10,111 nucleotides of DNA from Chloroflexi bacterium RBG_16_64_43 (GTDB lineage: Bacteria > Chloroflexota > Anaerolineae > Anaerolineales > RBG-16-64-43), in NCBI GenBank assembly GCA_001796965.1, contig MGOA01000107.1, positions 1 through 10,111 of the forward strand. The letters run 5' to 3'. A program made the translations under genes and the position numbers. Below, piece after piece: positions 1 to 7,261 of this stretch (positions are counted from its first letter, which is position 1; each line of letters opens with the position of its first letter). Below the pieces are notes generated by a model, which was not told the origin of the DNA, ran no database searches, and worked only from the letters and a program-made list of their open reading frames with translations.

Positions 1-126
1 GGAGTTGCCGAAACCGGAGAGCTCGAGCACGTAGCCGAATCCGAACCCGATGACCCCGAAGACCAAGTAGGTCCACGGGTTTTCGCTCAGCGGCAGAAGG
101 AAAGCTTGAAGTGGGAAGATAGGCAT
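1..126 (-). CDS. YeeE/YedE family transporter, second half-subunit (partial, 3' end outside window)
   Basis: Only the first 42 codons are present. The product begins MPIFPLQAFLLPLSENPW and runs into a helix with the pattern GFGFGYVLELSGFGNS, the N-terminal signature of YeeE/YedE (Sulf_transp) proteins, which import thiosulfate or related sulfur compounds across the inner membrane. The ATG at 126-124 is preceded by GGAGG (about 132-136), which overlaps the TAG stop of the upstream half-transporter gene, so the two are almost certainly co-translated. In many bacteria one long YeeE/YedE chain holds two similar halves. Here the halves are separate genes. The specific substrate cannot be read from this fragment. 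Confidence 0.8.
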   Translation of the reverse strand, partial: MPIFPLQAFLLPLSENPWTYLVFGVIGFGFGYVLELSGFGNS

Positions 127-135
127 CGCCGCCTC

Positions 136-708
136 CTAATTCCATGCCCGGCGCAGGAAGTACGCCAGCGCGTAGGCCCCACCGAAGATGCACATCATGA
201 GCGCCCACGAGCCGGCCGAGAGGGTGGCCCCGCCGGAGAGCGCCTGGCCCGAGGTGCAGCCGCGCGCCATGCGTGCGCCGTAGGCCATGATGGCCCCGCC
301 GCTGAAGGCCAGGATGAGGCGGGTGCGGTTGGTAATGCGCGGGCCCTTGTTGATTTCGGGCTTGAGCCTACCGTTGAAGAAGCCCGAGACCATCCCGCCG
401 AGAAGCGCGCCGGTGATAAGCGGGACGCTCCAATCGTCCAGCGCGTTCTTCGCCCCGCCGGCCAGCTTCAGCAGGTAGGGCGTGCGATCGATGTGGCCTG
501 GGGCGATGGCGTCTTCCACGACAGCCACGTAGCGGTTCATGCCGCCCGAGGCGCCCAGGCCATTGCGCGTGATGAGGAACGCGAGGAAGAGAACGATCCC
601 CAGCAGCGCGCCGCCCAGATAAGGATGGATGTAGGGCTTCTCGGGGCGGGAGAAGAATCCTCGTATACCCGTCCGCGATTTGGGCCGAGCAGGCGCAAGG
701 GTTGTCAT
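136..708 (-). CDS. YeeE/YedE family transporter, half-subunit with the GCTSG cysteine motif
   Basis: This 190-residue membrane protein belongs to the YeeE/YedE (Sulf_transp) family, whose characterised members take up thiosulfate through conserved cysteines. Hydrophobic segments are visible near residues 31-48, 95-112, 132-148 and 165-185. The family hallmark is at 149-155, RGCTSGQ, with Cys151 the likely substrate-handling residue, followed by a glycine-rich stretch (SGGATLSAGS). Cys173 lies in the last helix. An upstream in-frame start at 867 would add a basic tail not expected in the family. The ATG at 708 has a good AAAGGAG site and forms an ATGA overlap with the upstream cytochrome gene, so I chose it. 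Length is about half that of single-chain YeeE proteins, and the next gene supplies the other half. Placement after a tetrathionate-reductase-like system suggests thiosulfate uptake, but this is inferred. Confidence 0.88.
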   Translation of the reverse strand: MTTLAPARPKSRTGIRGFFSRPEKPYIHPYLGGALLGIVLFLAFLITRNGLGASGGMNRYVAVVEDAIAPGHIDRTPYLLKLAGGAKNALDDWSVPLITGALLGGMVSGFFNGRLKPEINKGPRITNRTRLILAFSGGAIMAYGARMARGCTSGQALSGGATLSAGSWALMMCIFGGAYALAYFLRRAWN

Positions 709-3386
709 GGCGTCTCCTTTCGTGTGGGAGGATTGTCGCCCACGCTTTCTTCTCCGTGGACTTCGATCTCTTCCCACCCGTTCATCATGGCTCGGATCGA
801 AGTGAGCGGCCGCGGCCCGGTGGTGGTGAGGTAGACGTGGCCGACGACAAAAGCAGCGAAGGTCCACGCCACCATGCTATGGAAGGGAGCCAGGAGCGGC
901 AGGCCACCCAACCACGCGGCACCCTGCGGGAACAACTGCACGCCCATCATGAGCGCGCCGGTGACGATTTGCAGCGGCAGCAGCACGTTGAGGATGCCAA
1001 AGTAAGTCACCTGCTGCAACGGGTTGAGCTTCGCCTCCGGCCGCTTCTCGAACGGGTGCACTTGGCCGCGGAAGATGCCGCCCAGGTAGTACTTGGCCTG
1101 CAGGATGGCGTCGTCGAAGAAGCCGTAAGGGCGCGGCAAGTATTGGCGGATCTCGCCGCTGACCAGATGGTAGAAGAGCGACAGCCCGGCGTTGATCACC
1201 AGCAGGATGGCCAGGACGTTATGGACCGCGACGACATGCGGGAAACTGAACAGGCCGAACACCGCCGGGCGGTGGATGACCAAACCGGTGAAGAGCAGGA
1301 TGAGGATGGCGAAAGTCTGCAGCCAATGCCAAAACCGTTCGTAGACCGCGTACATATATACGCGCTTCGTTTCCGTTCTGCGGCGCGGGGCCTTGAGTGC
1401 AGAGAAGAAACGCAGCCCACCATGCGCGACAACCGCGCCCAGCACGCCCAGGAAGAATAGTCCGCCAGTCCAGTCCACCCACGGTACTCGGTTGTGGCCG
1501 AAGACATATAGGTTCTGGTCGCGCGTGGCAGGGGAATACGTCAGTAACTCGCCGGTCACCGCCAGGGTGCCGGTGGTGCGCGTGTTCGAATCCTTGACGA
1601 ACTCGGGCTGGACGCCGCCCGGCACTACGCCTGCGAGCGTCACCGGCTCAGTGAGGCGCGAACCGTCGCTGTGGCAGGTCCGGCAATCCCGCGTGGCCCA
1701 CTCACCTTCCGCCACGTTGTGATTGATGCTGTAGGGTTGGATTTCGCCCTCGATGCGCGGGTTGGCAAGGCCGATCGATGCAAGGCGGGTGGCAATGACC
1801 GACACCTTCTCGGGAGTGTTGAGGCGCAATTCCGCCTCGCTCAATAATCCGTCGCCGTCCGAGTCGAGCGCTATCACGACCTCCGGCAGATACGTCCCGC
1901 CCTTGAGGTACACGGCTTGCAGGTCCTGGAGCCGCACCGGACGCGGGCCAGTGGGATCGTCGTACACCCAGTACCAGGCCGTGACCAAGTTGTAGGGTGC
2001 GAGTTGAGAATCTCCATCCAGGGTCTGGCGCGAAAGCAACACCGGGGTGAACCCGGTCACCAGGTCCGTGAGCGACCCGCTTGCGCCTTCTACGCCGCGG
2101 CACGTGCTAACTGCCTCGCCATTCGGGCGCAGAACCGTCCAGTCGTACGACTCCACGGCCGGCGCATGGAGCTGCGGTGTGTGGCAGCTCTCGCATGCGA
2201 GTTCGTCCATGTGGCGTTCGGTGTACGGCAACCAGGTGTGCGAGGCGGCCGTTTCGTGGCAGCTCTCGCAGCGGCGCATCGTGCCTCGCAGTCCCGGGGC
2301 CACTGTGTTTTGCGCGCTCTGCCCGCGGGCCAAGTTGTGATCGGGCCGCTGCAGATACTCACCGATCTCCAGCCGCCGCGGGTCGAACTCCAGATGGGAG
2401 GGCGCCTGTTCTTTGACCGAGTAGGTCGGGTTGTTGAGCGAGTAGTGGCAATCGGTGCATTCGAGACCGCGCTCGGCGTGAACATCCCACGAGCGGGTAA
2501 GGCTATCCTTGTCGGCCAGGTTCATCCCCGATTGATCAACATCGTCGCCGGAGATGACCTGGCCGGTGGTGGCGGTCTGCCAGTTGGTCAAGTCGCAACC
2601 GGTGAGGGTGAGGGGTATGTTCCCCGTGTGTACAAGGCCGTGGCACTGTGCGCAATTCTCGTTGGTTGGGTCTTGGATCGTGACCGTTGCCAGCAGGCCA
2701 GCCTCGGTGAAGGCCGAGCGGTTCCACGTGTAGGCGCTGCCAACGGAGTCGACGATGCCGGTGCCGGCCAGGGTAGCTGTTGCGGCTCCGCGGAAGTCTC
2801 CCGCCTGAATGGCTGTGACGCGGGCCTCGTTGTTGGGGTTGGGCAGGTGGCAGAGGAAGCAATCCACTTCCAACACTCCCGAGGCGGTCCAGTTCCAGTT
2901 CTCTGGGTTTGGATCGCCCGATGGAAGAGCCGCTCCGCTGCGGCTTATGGCGGCTGGCCCGCCGCCGACGAAACGCGCGGCGTTGGCGCGCACCCAGTCG
3001 GAGGTCCCCATGTCGAGCCGCCCATCGCCCGCTGCCGAAAGGGTACGGTACGTGAGCGGATTCCACTTGCCGAATGGGCCGTTGCTGAGATCCCAGGCAC
3101 GCGCCTGGCCGGAGGCTCCGAAATCGCTCAGACCCATATCGCTATGAAAGCTGTGATTGGCGATGAACTCGGTGTCGTGGCACTCACCGCAGGTGCGCTG
3201 GGTGGAAACCGGCGCGCCGCTCTCCAGAACATTCATGCCCTGTTCGTCGAGAAACGCAAACTGCGGGTGAATTGGCGAGGGTTGGGAGGCGGGCAGGGCG
3301 GTGCTGCGCGCGACGGCAACTCCGACCACGCTGGCCCCGGCCAGGATGACGAGCGCGCTCGTAAGGATCAGGTTCTTGCGCTTCAT
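705..3386 (-). CDS. heptahaem cytochrome c fused to a membrane cytochrome b (quinol-oxidising electron-transfer subunit)
   Basis: The product has 893 residues. An N-terminal hydrophobic segment (about 6-27) exports a large extracytoplasmic domain with seven CXXCH haem c motifs starting at Cys66, 176, 245, 310, 373, 398 and 568. Unpaired Cys264 and Cys429 could form a disulfide. Residues 508-519 form an EF-hand-like loop. From about 640 to 860 there are five membrane helices typical of the thiosulfate reductase/Ni-Fe hydrogenase/formate dehydrogenase type cytochrome b family, with candidate haem ligands among His687, 705, 722, 740, 836 and 850. The expected role is to take electrons from quinol and pass them through the haem wire to the octahaem protein encoded immediately upstream. 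The start ATG overlaps that gene's stop as ATGA. The downstream transporter overlaps the same way. I do not know a named characterised homologue of the whole fusion. Confidence 0.85.
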   Translation of the reverse strand: MKRKNLILTSALVILAGASVVGVAVARSTALPASQPSPIHPQFAFLDEQGMNVLESGAPVSTQRTCGECHDTEFIANHSFHSDMGLSDFGASGQARAWDLSNGPFGKWNPLTYRTLSAAGDGRLDMGTSDWVRANAARFVGGGPAAISRSGAALPSGDPNPENWNWTASGVLEVDCFLCHLPNPNNEARVTAIQAGDFRGAATATLAGTGIVDSVGSAYTWNRSAFTEAGLLATVTIQDPTNENCAQCHGLVHTGNIPLTLTGCDLTNWQTATTGQVISGDDVDQSGMNLADKDSLTRSWDVHAERGLECTDCHYSLNNPTYSVKEQAPSHLEFDPRRLEIGEYLQRPDHNLARGQSAQNTVAPGLRGTMRRCESCHETAASHTWLPYTERHMDELACESCHTPQLHAPAVESYDWTVLRPNGEAVSTCRGVEGASGSLTDLVTGFTPVLLSRQTLDGDSQLAPYNLVTAWYWVYDDPTGPRPVRLQDLQAVYLKGGTYLPEVVIALDSDGDGLLSEAELRLNTPEKVSVIATRLASIGLANPRIEGEIQPYSINHNVAEGEWATRDCRTCHSDGSRLTEPVTLAGVVPGGVQPEFVKDSNTRTTGTLAVTGELLTYSPATRDQNLYVFGHNRVPWVDWTGGLFFLGVLGAVVAHGGLRFFSALKAPRRRTETKRVYMYAVYERFWHWLQTFAILILLFTGLVIHRPAVFGLFSFPHVVAVHNVLAILLVINAGLSLFYHLVSGEIRQYLPRPYGFFDDAILQAKYYLGGIFRGQVHPFEKRPEAKLNPLQQVTYFGILNVLLPLQIVTGALMMGVQLFPQGAAWLGGLPLLAPFHSMVAWTFAAFVVGHVYLTTTGPRPLTSIRAMMNGWEEIEVHGEESVGDNPPTRKETP

Positions 3387-4825
3387 TGGGGGTCAAACCT
3401 CCCGCCCCATTCCATGGGATCGCCAGGGTACCCCAGCATTTCCCAATCCAGGCGGCCGTTGGCAGAGTGGCAGTCGTTGCACTGCAGAGCGTCTTCTTTG
3501 GGTTGCACCATATGGGTTGTCGGCCAGTACATGTAGGTCTCGGCGAAACCGTAGCTCCCTGAGTACTCAAGACCCATGATCATCTCAGCCAGGCGGAACG
3601 AGTTGTCCCAATCGAAGTTGGTCCAGTAGCCGTCATCCCCGGCGGTGATGGGCTGTAGCAAGTAGGAGAAGCGTCGATCGTAAGGCTGTTTGGCGACGTG
3701 CAGCTTGAAGGGGAAGATGCGCGAGTCGGTATCCTCAAGGCTGCCGGCGGGCTGATCGATGAGTGTTGGGCGGGTCGGGTCGATCTTGTCCCCTAGCAGG
3801 TAACGGTAGGCGAGGTTCCCGTTGAACCACAAATAGGTTGGCTTGAAGTCCTTCTGATAGACGAACGAACCCTTGATCTTGAGGTAGGTGTAGTGATCCT
3901 CGGGCAGGTCCTGGCCGGAGGTTGACCAATCCCAATAAGTCTTGGTGGGGTCCTTGATGGCCATGGCCGGAATATGGCAGGTCTGGCAGGCCACGGTGGC
4001 CAAGTGCGAATTCAGGCGCTCATCCGCATGCGGCGCCTGGGCGTGGCATTGGGTGCATGTGACTTGTTCCGCCGGATCGACGGTGTAGTTGTCGGCGATG
4101 ATGCGGCCAAGGATCTGGTGATCGCTGGTGGTATGGCAGGCCGTGCACTGCATATCGAACTTGCCCATGTGCACATCGAGCTCATCGGTGGGGAAGATCA
4201 AACTTTGGTCGAGGTCGCCATGCTTTACGCCGTTGCCGCCGCCGCCATCGAAGTGACACTTGCCGCAAATCTCGCGCGTCGGGGCGCGCACGCTCCTCGC
4301 CGCCGTAAGCAGGTCGATACCTTCGACCGGATTGCCGTAGTCGCCCTTGGCGTAAGTCGCGGGATCGGCGTGGCAGGAAAGGCAATCCACGTTCTCTTGC
4401 ACACCGAAGTCGTACGACGCATCTTCCTGCCAGCCGTAACCGGTGTGGCACGACATGCACTGCTTCTGATTTCCTTGCGCCCCGATACAGAAGTTGTTGA
4501 TCTGGTTGGCCTTGCCGATCGTCACCGGCTCATCGCGCCAAGGGACGTTGAAGGGTTCCGATGCCCAGGTCCAGTGCGTTGTCTTCATCACTTCGCCCGC
4601 CGCATCCGCGTGGCAGGTGAGGCAATTGCGCGTGACCTCTTGCGGGGTGCTCAAGGGCCCCTGGACGATATCTGCATGGGAGGTATGGATGGGGGTCGGC
4701 TGGATCGCCGCCTGCGGATCATCCGGTGGTCGTGAGGCCCTGGGCCAGAACGCCGCGACCGGGATGAGGATGACGGCCAGGGTGACGATCAGGCCGATCA
4801 GCCAGACGGGGATTCGTTTCCTCAT
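3383..4825 (-). CDS. octahaem c-type cytochrome, tetrathionate reductase (OTR) family
   Basis: This is a 480-residue protein with a hydrophobic N-terminal anchor or signal (about 8-27) and eight CXXCH motifs starting at Cys68, 123, 148, 187, 227, 257, 280 and 449. The segment around 190-209 (CHFDGGGGNGVKHGDLDQSL) and the NNFCIGAQGN stretch with non-haem Cys113 match my recollection of the OTR family typified by the Shewanella octahaem tetrathionate reductase. That enzyme reduces tetrathionate, and also nitrite and hydroxylamine in vitro, using an active-site haem with a lysine ligand. Lys160 and Lys201 are visible candidates for that ligand, but I cannot decide between them. The motif spacing does not show the unusual long haem-binding motif of MccA/SirA sulfite reductases. 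ATG at 4825 follows AGGAG. The stop overlaps the start of the heptahaem/cytochrome b gene, its probable electron donor. The physiological substrate is unproven. Confidence 0.88.
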   Translation of the reverse strand: MRKRIPVWLIGLIVTLAVILIPVAAFWPRASRPPDDPQAAIQPTPIHTSHADIVQGPLSTPQEVTRNCLTCHADAAGEVMKTTHWTWASEPFNVPWRDEPVTIGKANQINNFCIGAQGNQKQCMSCHTGYGWQEDASYDFGVQENVDCLSCHADPATYAKGDYGNPVEGIDLLTAARSVRAPTREICGKCHFDGGGGNGVKHGDLDQSLIFPTDELDVHMGKFDMQCTACHTTSDHQILGRIIADNYTVDPAEQVTCTQCHAQAPHADERLNSHLATVACQTCHIPAMAIKDPTKTYWDWSTSGQDLPEDHYTYLKIKGSFVYQKDFKPTYLWFNGNLAYRYLLGDKIDPTRPTLIDQPAGSLEDTDSRIFPFKLHVAKQPYDRRFSYLLQPITAGDDGYWTNFDWDNSFRLAEMIMGLEYSGSYGFAETYMYWPTTHMVQPKEDALQCNDCHSANGRLDWEMLGYPGDPMEWGGRFDPQ

Positions 4826-4849
4826 AGAGGCTCCTGCGTTCTTGCCGGG

Positions 4850-5179
4850 TTACTCAGAGATGAGGCTGGCGCGGTGGGCGATGCTGTCGCGCAAGACGGC
4901 GCGCAACAGGTCGAGCGCGTCGAGAATGCGGTGATCGCACAACGTGTATTCGATGTTCTGGGCTTGGCGAGCGGCGCGCACCAGGCCGTGCTCGCGCAGA
5001 ATGCGCAGGTGGCGCGAGGCGGTGGGCTGGCTGAGGTTCACGTCGGCGGTCAGTTCGGTGACGGTGCGCGGTTTGTCAGCTAGTGCATAAAGGAGGAGCA
5101 GGCGGCTGGGGTCCGCCAGCGCCGAGCACAAGTCGGCGTGCAGGCGGATTACTTCTTGGGAGAGTTGAACCTTATCCAT
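4850..5179 (-). CDS. ArsR-family transcriptional regulator
   Basis: The product is a 109-residue winged-helix regulator. The ArsR pattern is clear: LCSALADPSRLLLLYAL (17-33), a helix-turn-helix with recognition helix near 49-67 (LSQPTASRHLRILREHGLV), and a wing ending in IEYTLCDHRILDAL. The arsenic-type CVC metal motif is absent from the recognition region. The only cysteines are Cys18 and Cys81, so metal sensing of the classical ArsR type is not supported. A thiol or sulfur-responsive mechanism is possible but unproven, and the positions do not match the SqrR/BigR pair as I recall it. I chose the ATG at 5179. An extension to 5272 would translate through the palindromic operator and lacks family similarity. 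The gene leads the cytochrome operon, 24 bases ahead of OTR, so it probably represses its own operon. Confidence 0.9.
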   Translation of the reverse strand: MDKVQLSQEVIRLHADLCSALADPSRLLLLYALADKPRTVTELTADVNLSQPTASRHLRILREHGLVRAARQAQNIEYTLCDHRILDALDLLRAVLRDSIAHRASLISE

Positions 5180-5192
5180 TGTGCGCCCCGTT

Positions 5193-5220
5193 GCGTGTAT
5201 GCGGAAATCCGCATACACGC
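5193..5220. promoter_or_regulatory. 28-bp palindrome, candidate ArsR-family operator
   Basis: Two perfect 13-bp arms, GCGTGTATGCGGA and TCCGCATACACGC, flank the two bases AA. The site ends 13 bases before the ArsR start codon and lies 8 bases from a possible plus-strand start codon. ArsR-family dimers bind inverted repeats of this kind, usually at their own promoters, so autoregulation of the regulator and cytochrome operon is the simplest reading. As RNA it could also form a hairpin, but no T-tract follows it on either strand, so it is not a terminator. Confidence 0.7.
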
Positions 5221-5228
5221 GATACCAT

Positions 5229-5384
5229 ATGGATACTGCCAAGGAAGCCGCTGGCAAAGTGAGAGGCGTCACATGCGAGGGCGCAGAATGTCACACGGAA
5301 ATGGACAAAAACGCCAAAACGCTGTCAAGCGCTTGGATACCCCATGGTACAGTCTTCGTTTGCCGCGAGAATCTCGCCGCTTGA
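5229..5384 (+). CDS. possible small Cys/His protein, divergent from arsR
   Basis: A 51-codon reading frame starts at ATG 5229 and ends at TGA 5384. The peptide begins MDTAKEAAGKVRGVTCEGAE and carries Cys16, Cys21-His22 and Cys45, enough to suggest a metal- or sulfur-binding site. A start further upstream at 5181 would translate through the palindrome. I do not recognise a family. It is the only plus-strand candidate gene here that does not lie over a stronger minus-strand gene, and it would share the 28-bp operator with arsR. Against it: there is no ribosome binding site, only 8 bases separate the palindrome from the start codon so the transcript would be nearly leaderless, and codon use is not strongly biased. 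It may be a chance frame. Confidence 0.35.
   Translation: MDTAKEAAGKVRGVTCEGAECHTEMDKNAKTLSSAWIPHGTVFVCRENLAA
5230..5257 (-). promoter_or_regulatory. possible promoter for the arsR-OTR operon
   Basis: On the minus strand TTGCCA (5257-5252) and TATCCA (5235-5230) are separated by 16 bases and resemble weak -35 and -10 boxes. Transcription would begin near 5223, placing the 28-bp palindrome directly over the first transcribed bases, a common repressor arrangement. The boxes are imperfect, and other pairings such as a TTGGCA a few bases downstream are possible, so this is a weak prediction. Confidence 0.3.
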
Positions 5385-5731
5385 GCATGGGTCGGCCCAC
5401 GAGGCGAACTTGCCGGCGGACCATGATGTTCTCGACGGGATCTGCAAGCGGCAAGTGAGCCTCAGAGGCGAGTGATCTGCACGGCCATCTTTGGCCGCTT
5501 CTTCCCATTCGTTCCAGCAGAGCTGGAGCGCCTCGCAGGCGACCAATGAACCGGCACGAAGAATTTTCGGTGTCACTACCTAAGAAGCGTCGCTCAGTCT
5601 CCGCGAATTGGCGAGAGAAAGCACCAATGGCGGCCACGCCTGGGAGACGAGAGACGAGATTGACTTGCCCGATGCCCCGGCCAAGCTCACAGTAGCTTTG
5701 GGATGTGACCGCAGTTCACGGAATCGAAAAC
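5385..5731. other. intergenic stretch without a convincing gene
   Basis: Short frames exist on both strands, for example 5344-5475 plus and 5325-5576 minus, but none has a good ribosome binding site, a recognisable motif or an operon partner. A degraded gene cannot be excluded. The only structures I see are a small GC-rich hairpin at 5482-5497 and a short tandem of GAGAC-type repeats near 5644-5657. Confidence 0.5.
5482..5497 (+). terminator. weak terminator-like hairpin
   Basis: CGGCCA and TGGCCG form a 6-bp stem with a TCTT loop, followed on the plus strand by the pyrimidine run CTTCTTCCC. It lies about 100 bases after the possible small plus-strand gene and could end its transcript. The tail is not a clean T-run, so this is only suggestive. 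Confidence 0.2.
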
Positions 5732-5763
5732 GAACCTGCCCCGACGCCAGTCGGGGCAGGTTC
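5732..5763 (-). terminator. intrinsic terminator after the right-hand operon
   Basis: A perfect 14-bp stem (GAACCTGCCCCGAC paired with GTCGGGGCAGGTTC) closes a 4-base loop. Read on the minus strand it is followed by GTTTTCG, a short T-run. It lies about 74 bases past the stop codon of the last membrane-protein gene and separates the haem O synthase block from the ArsR/cytochrome block. On the plus strand no T-run follows, so it acts in one direction. Confidence 0.78.
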
Positions 5764-5836
5764 ATGAGAGACGAGGGAAAGATGCATTACATCAGGATGG
5801 CGACCGGGCGCGTTCGTTGCGTGTCTCCTGAGCGCC

Positions 5837-6529
5837 TCACGCGGTGGAAGTCTTGTTGTTGTGGGCGAGAGCCAACCGGACGAGCTTCCAAGCGCTGGCG
5901 CGCGCAACACCGACGAGGACCAAACTCGTACCAACGAGTGTAAGGGATGTGTGCCAGACGTCGGCGTAGTTTATTCCATCGATGCTGTGGGTAGGGGACA
6001 TAATGAATTGGATACTCAAGACAAGCAGCCCTGACGCGCCCAGCGCGATGGCTGCAGCTTGTCGCCCAGTCTTCTCGGTAGCGGTTTTCGCAAAATCGAC
6101 TCCCACCCAGATGCCCGGGATGCGAAAGAGCAGGAAGACGATCAACGTCAGGAGGGTGGTGTAGACAACCATGTCCACCGGCATCGACGATCCGCGCAGG
6201 AGACGCGAGGCGGCCATGTGACCACCCCCAACCAGGATGCCCAGAGCCAATGCGATCAGCGCGTACCGATATGCGTTCTTGGTCCCCCGCACAAGAAGCA
6301 CGACGGCGCGCACGCCCATGATGCCGATGGCAAGCGTGACCAGGACGAAAAGAATATAGAGCCACTGGACTCTGGCGATCGGGGCGAACTTCTCTCCGAA
6401 CCCGGTGGGATTCAGTGCCACGCAGCTCGTCCCTGCCCCGCCCATGATGGTGAAGGCGGCAGTCAGACTCATCAGCACAATCCCGATGATGCGCAGTGTC
6501 TTGGCCCACCACTTGTTCCTCGAGGTCAT
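5837..6529 (-). CDS. polytopic membrane protein of unknown function
   Basis: The product has 230 residues with about six hydrophobic segments, near 11-35, 54-80, 88-108, 117-140, 158-178 and 193-210. A GGAG(T/A)SC-like turn with Cys36, an acidic/aromatic loop, and histidines at 104, 181 and 193 are visible, but there is no haem c motif and no family I can name. ATG at 6529 sits directly after GGAGG. The GTG at 6541 would place the ribosome binding site inside the coding region, so I reject it. It is the last gene before the terminator and lies 64 bases after another small membrane protein and downstream of ctaB. Conserved placement there would suggest a respiratory accessory role, but that is inference. 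Confidence 0.8.
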   Translation of the reverse strand: MTSRNKWWAKTLRIIGIVLMSLTAAFTIMGGAGTSCVALNPTGFGEKFAPIARVQWLYILFVLVTLAIGIMGVRAVVLLVRGTKNAYRYALIALALGILVGGGHMAASRLLRGSSMPVDMVVYTTLLTLIVFLLFRIPGIWVGVDFAKTATEKTGRQAAAIALGASGLLVLSIQFIMSPTHSIDGINYADVWHTSLTLVGTSLVLVGVARASAWKLVRLALAHNNKTSTA

Positions 6530-6593
6530 GGTTTCCTCCACGTGTTATCGAATGAGTAGAACGAGCGGCTTGCGAAACGCTTGCCCAACGCAG

Positions 6594-7199
6594 CTACCCC
6601 AATGCGAATCCTGCGACGAAGGCAGCCGTCATGAGCAACAACAACCCCGGCAGAAGCTTCAGAATGATTGCGCGTGAAACGAGAGGCTTGCCGGCCTTGA
6701 GCAGTGCCAGCAGCAACCCCCCGACGCCGATGAGCGCCCCACCGACCCCCACCAAGCTGAACCCTGGGCGCGCCTGCCCTGTGAGGCTGAGAAGTATAGG
6801 AAGCCCGAGGATCGTCAGCCCGGCGATGCCGTGGACGACCGCCAGCACGAGAACGGGTAATTTGCTACGCAGGGGAAGGAGACGAGTTGCCAGCACAGCC
6901 AGGAATCCGGCAACCCCGAAAACCAGGTACGAGGTTCGATAGGCGGAGCTGTGTTCCCATACCAGCCCCAACGACAGGCTGAGTGGAATCCCGGTCGTGA
7001 CGATGACCACGATAGGACTATCCAGCACGTCATACCCCAGAATGATGAGTAGCAGCCCGGCGACGAGCAGGATGCCGAAGGCGATGGTGTAGGCGATGGT
7101 GGGCAGCGTGCCCAGTCCTTCGATGCCGAGGGCGATTTGATATGCGGCCAAGAGAGATGTGAACAGGAGAAGGAGACGGTTGAGGATCGTGATTCTCAA
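6594..7199 (-). CDS. small polytopic membrane protein of unknown function (TTG start)
   Basis: The 201-residue product is almost entirely hydrophobic, with about seven predicted helices (near 5-27, 33-54, 61-80, 90-106, 113-137, 148-168 and 177-199) and a glycine-rich sixth helix. His83 and His123 are the only histidines. I recognise no family. The start must be the TTG at 7199: an in-frame TGA lies 12 bases upstream, the next in-frame ATG is at the far C-terminus, and GAGGG stands at suitable distance. It follows ctaB by 62 bases. Its size and position suggest a subunit or assembly factor for a membrane complex, but the sequence gives no direct evidence. Confidence 0.72.
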   Translation of the reverse strand: MRITILNRLLLLFTSLLAAYQIALGIEGLGTLPTIAYTIAFGILLVAGLLLIILGYDVLDSPIVVIVTTGIPLSLSLGLVWEHSSAYRTSYLVFGVAGFLAVLATRLLPLRSKLPVLVLAVVHGIAGLTILGLPILLSLTGQARPGFSLVGVGGALIGVGGLLLALLKAGKPLVSRAIILKLLPGLLLLMTAAFVAGFALG

Positions 7200-7261
7200 G
7201 GATGTCCCTCACGTCCGGCCAGGAATCCCCGGAGCCCCGCGTGTCGTCGCACGGGCGCCGC

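Noticed and set aside
1917..3536. A 539-codon plus-strand frame opposite the heptahaem cytochrome gene.
   Set aside because: It is antisense to a gene with seven CXXCH motifs and a clear cytochrome b domain. Its product is Ala/Gly/Arg/Val-rich with no domain, as expected from a GC-rich shadow frame.
3383..4825. An MccA/SirA-type octahaem sulfite reductase or hydroxylamine oxidoreductase.
   Set aside because: All eight haem sites are ordinary CXXCH, there is no long-spaced haem motif, and the GGGGNGVKHGDLD segment fits the OTR family instead.
5193..5220. The 28-bp palindrome as a terminator or CRISPR-like repeat.
   Set aside because: There is no T-run after it on either strand and no further copies in the window. 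Its position at the regulator start favours an operator.
4850..5272. A longer form of the ArsR regulator starting at 5272.
   Set aside because: The extra 31 residues are translated from the palindromic operator and promoter region and have no similarity to the family. ATG 5179 gives the usual ArsR length.
5269..5637. Overlapping minus-strand frames (5269-5637 and 5325-5576) in the central gap.
   Set aside because: They lack ribosome binding sites and family features, overlap each other in different frames, and the larger one runs across the possible small plus-strand gene. A decayed gene is possible but cannot be shown.
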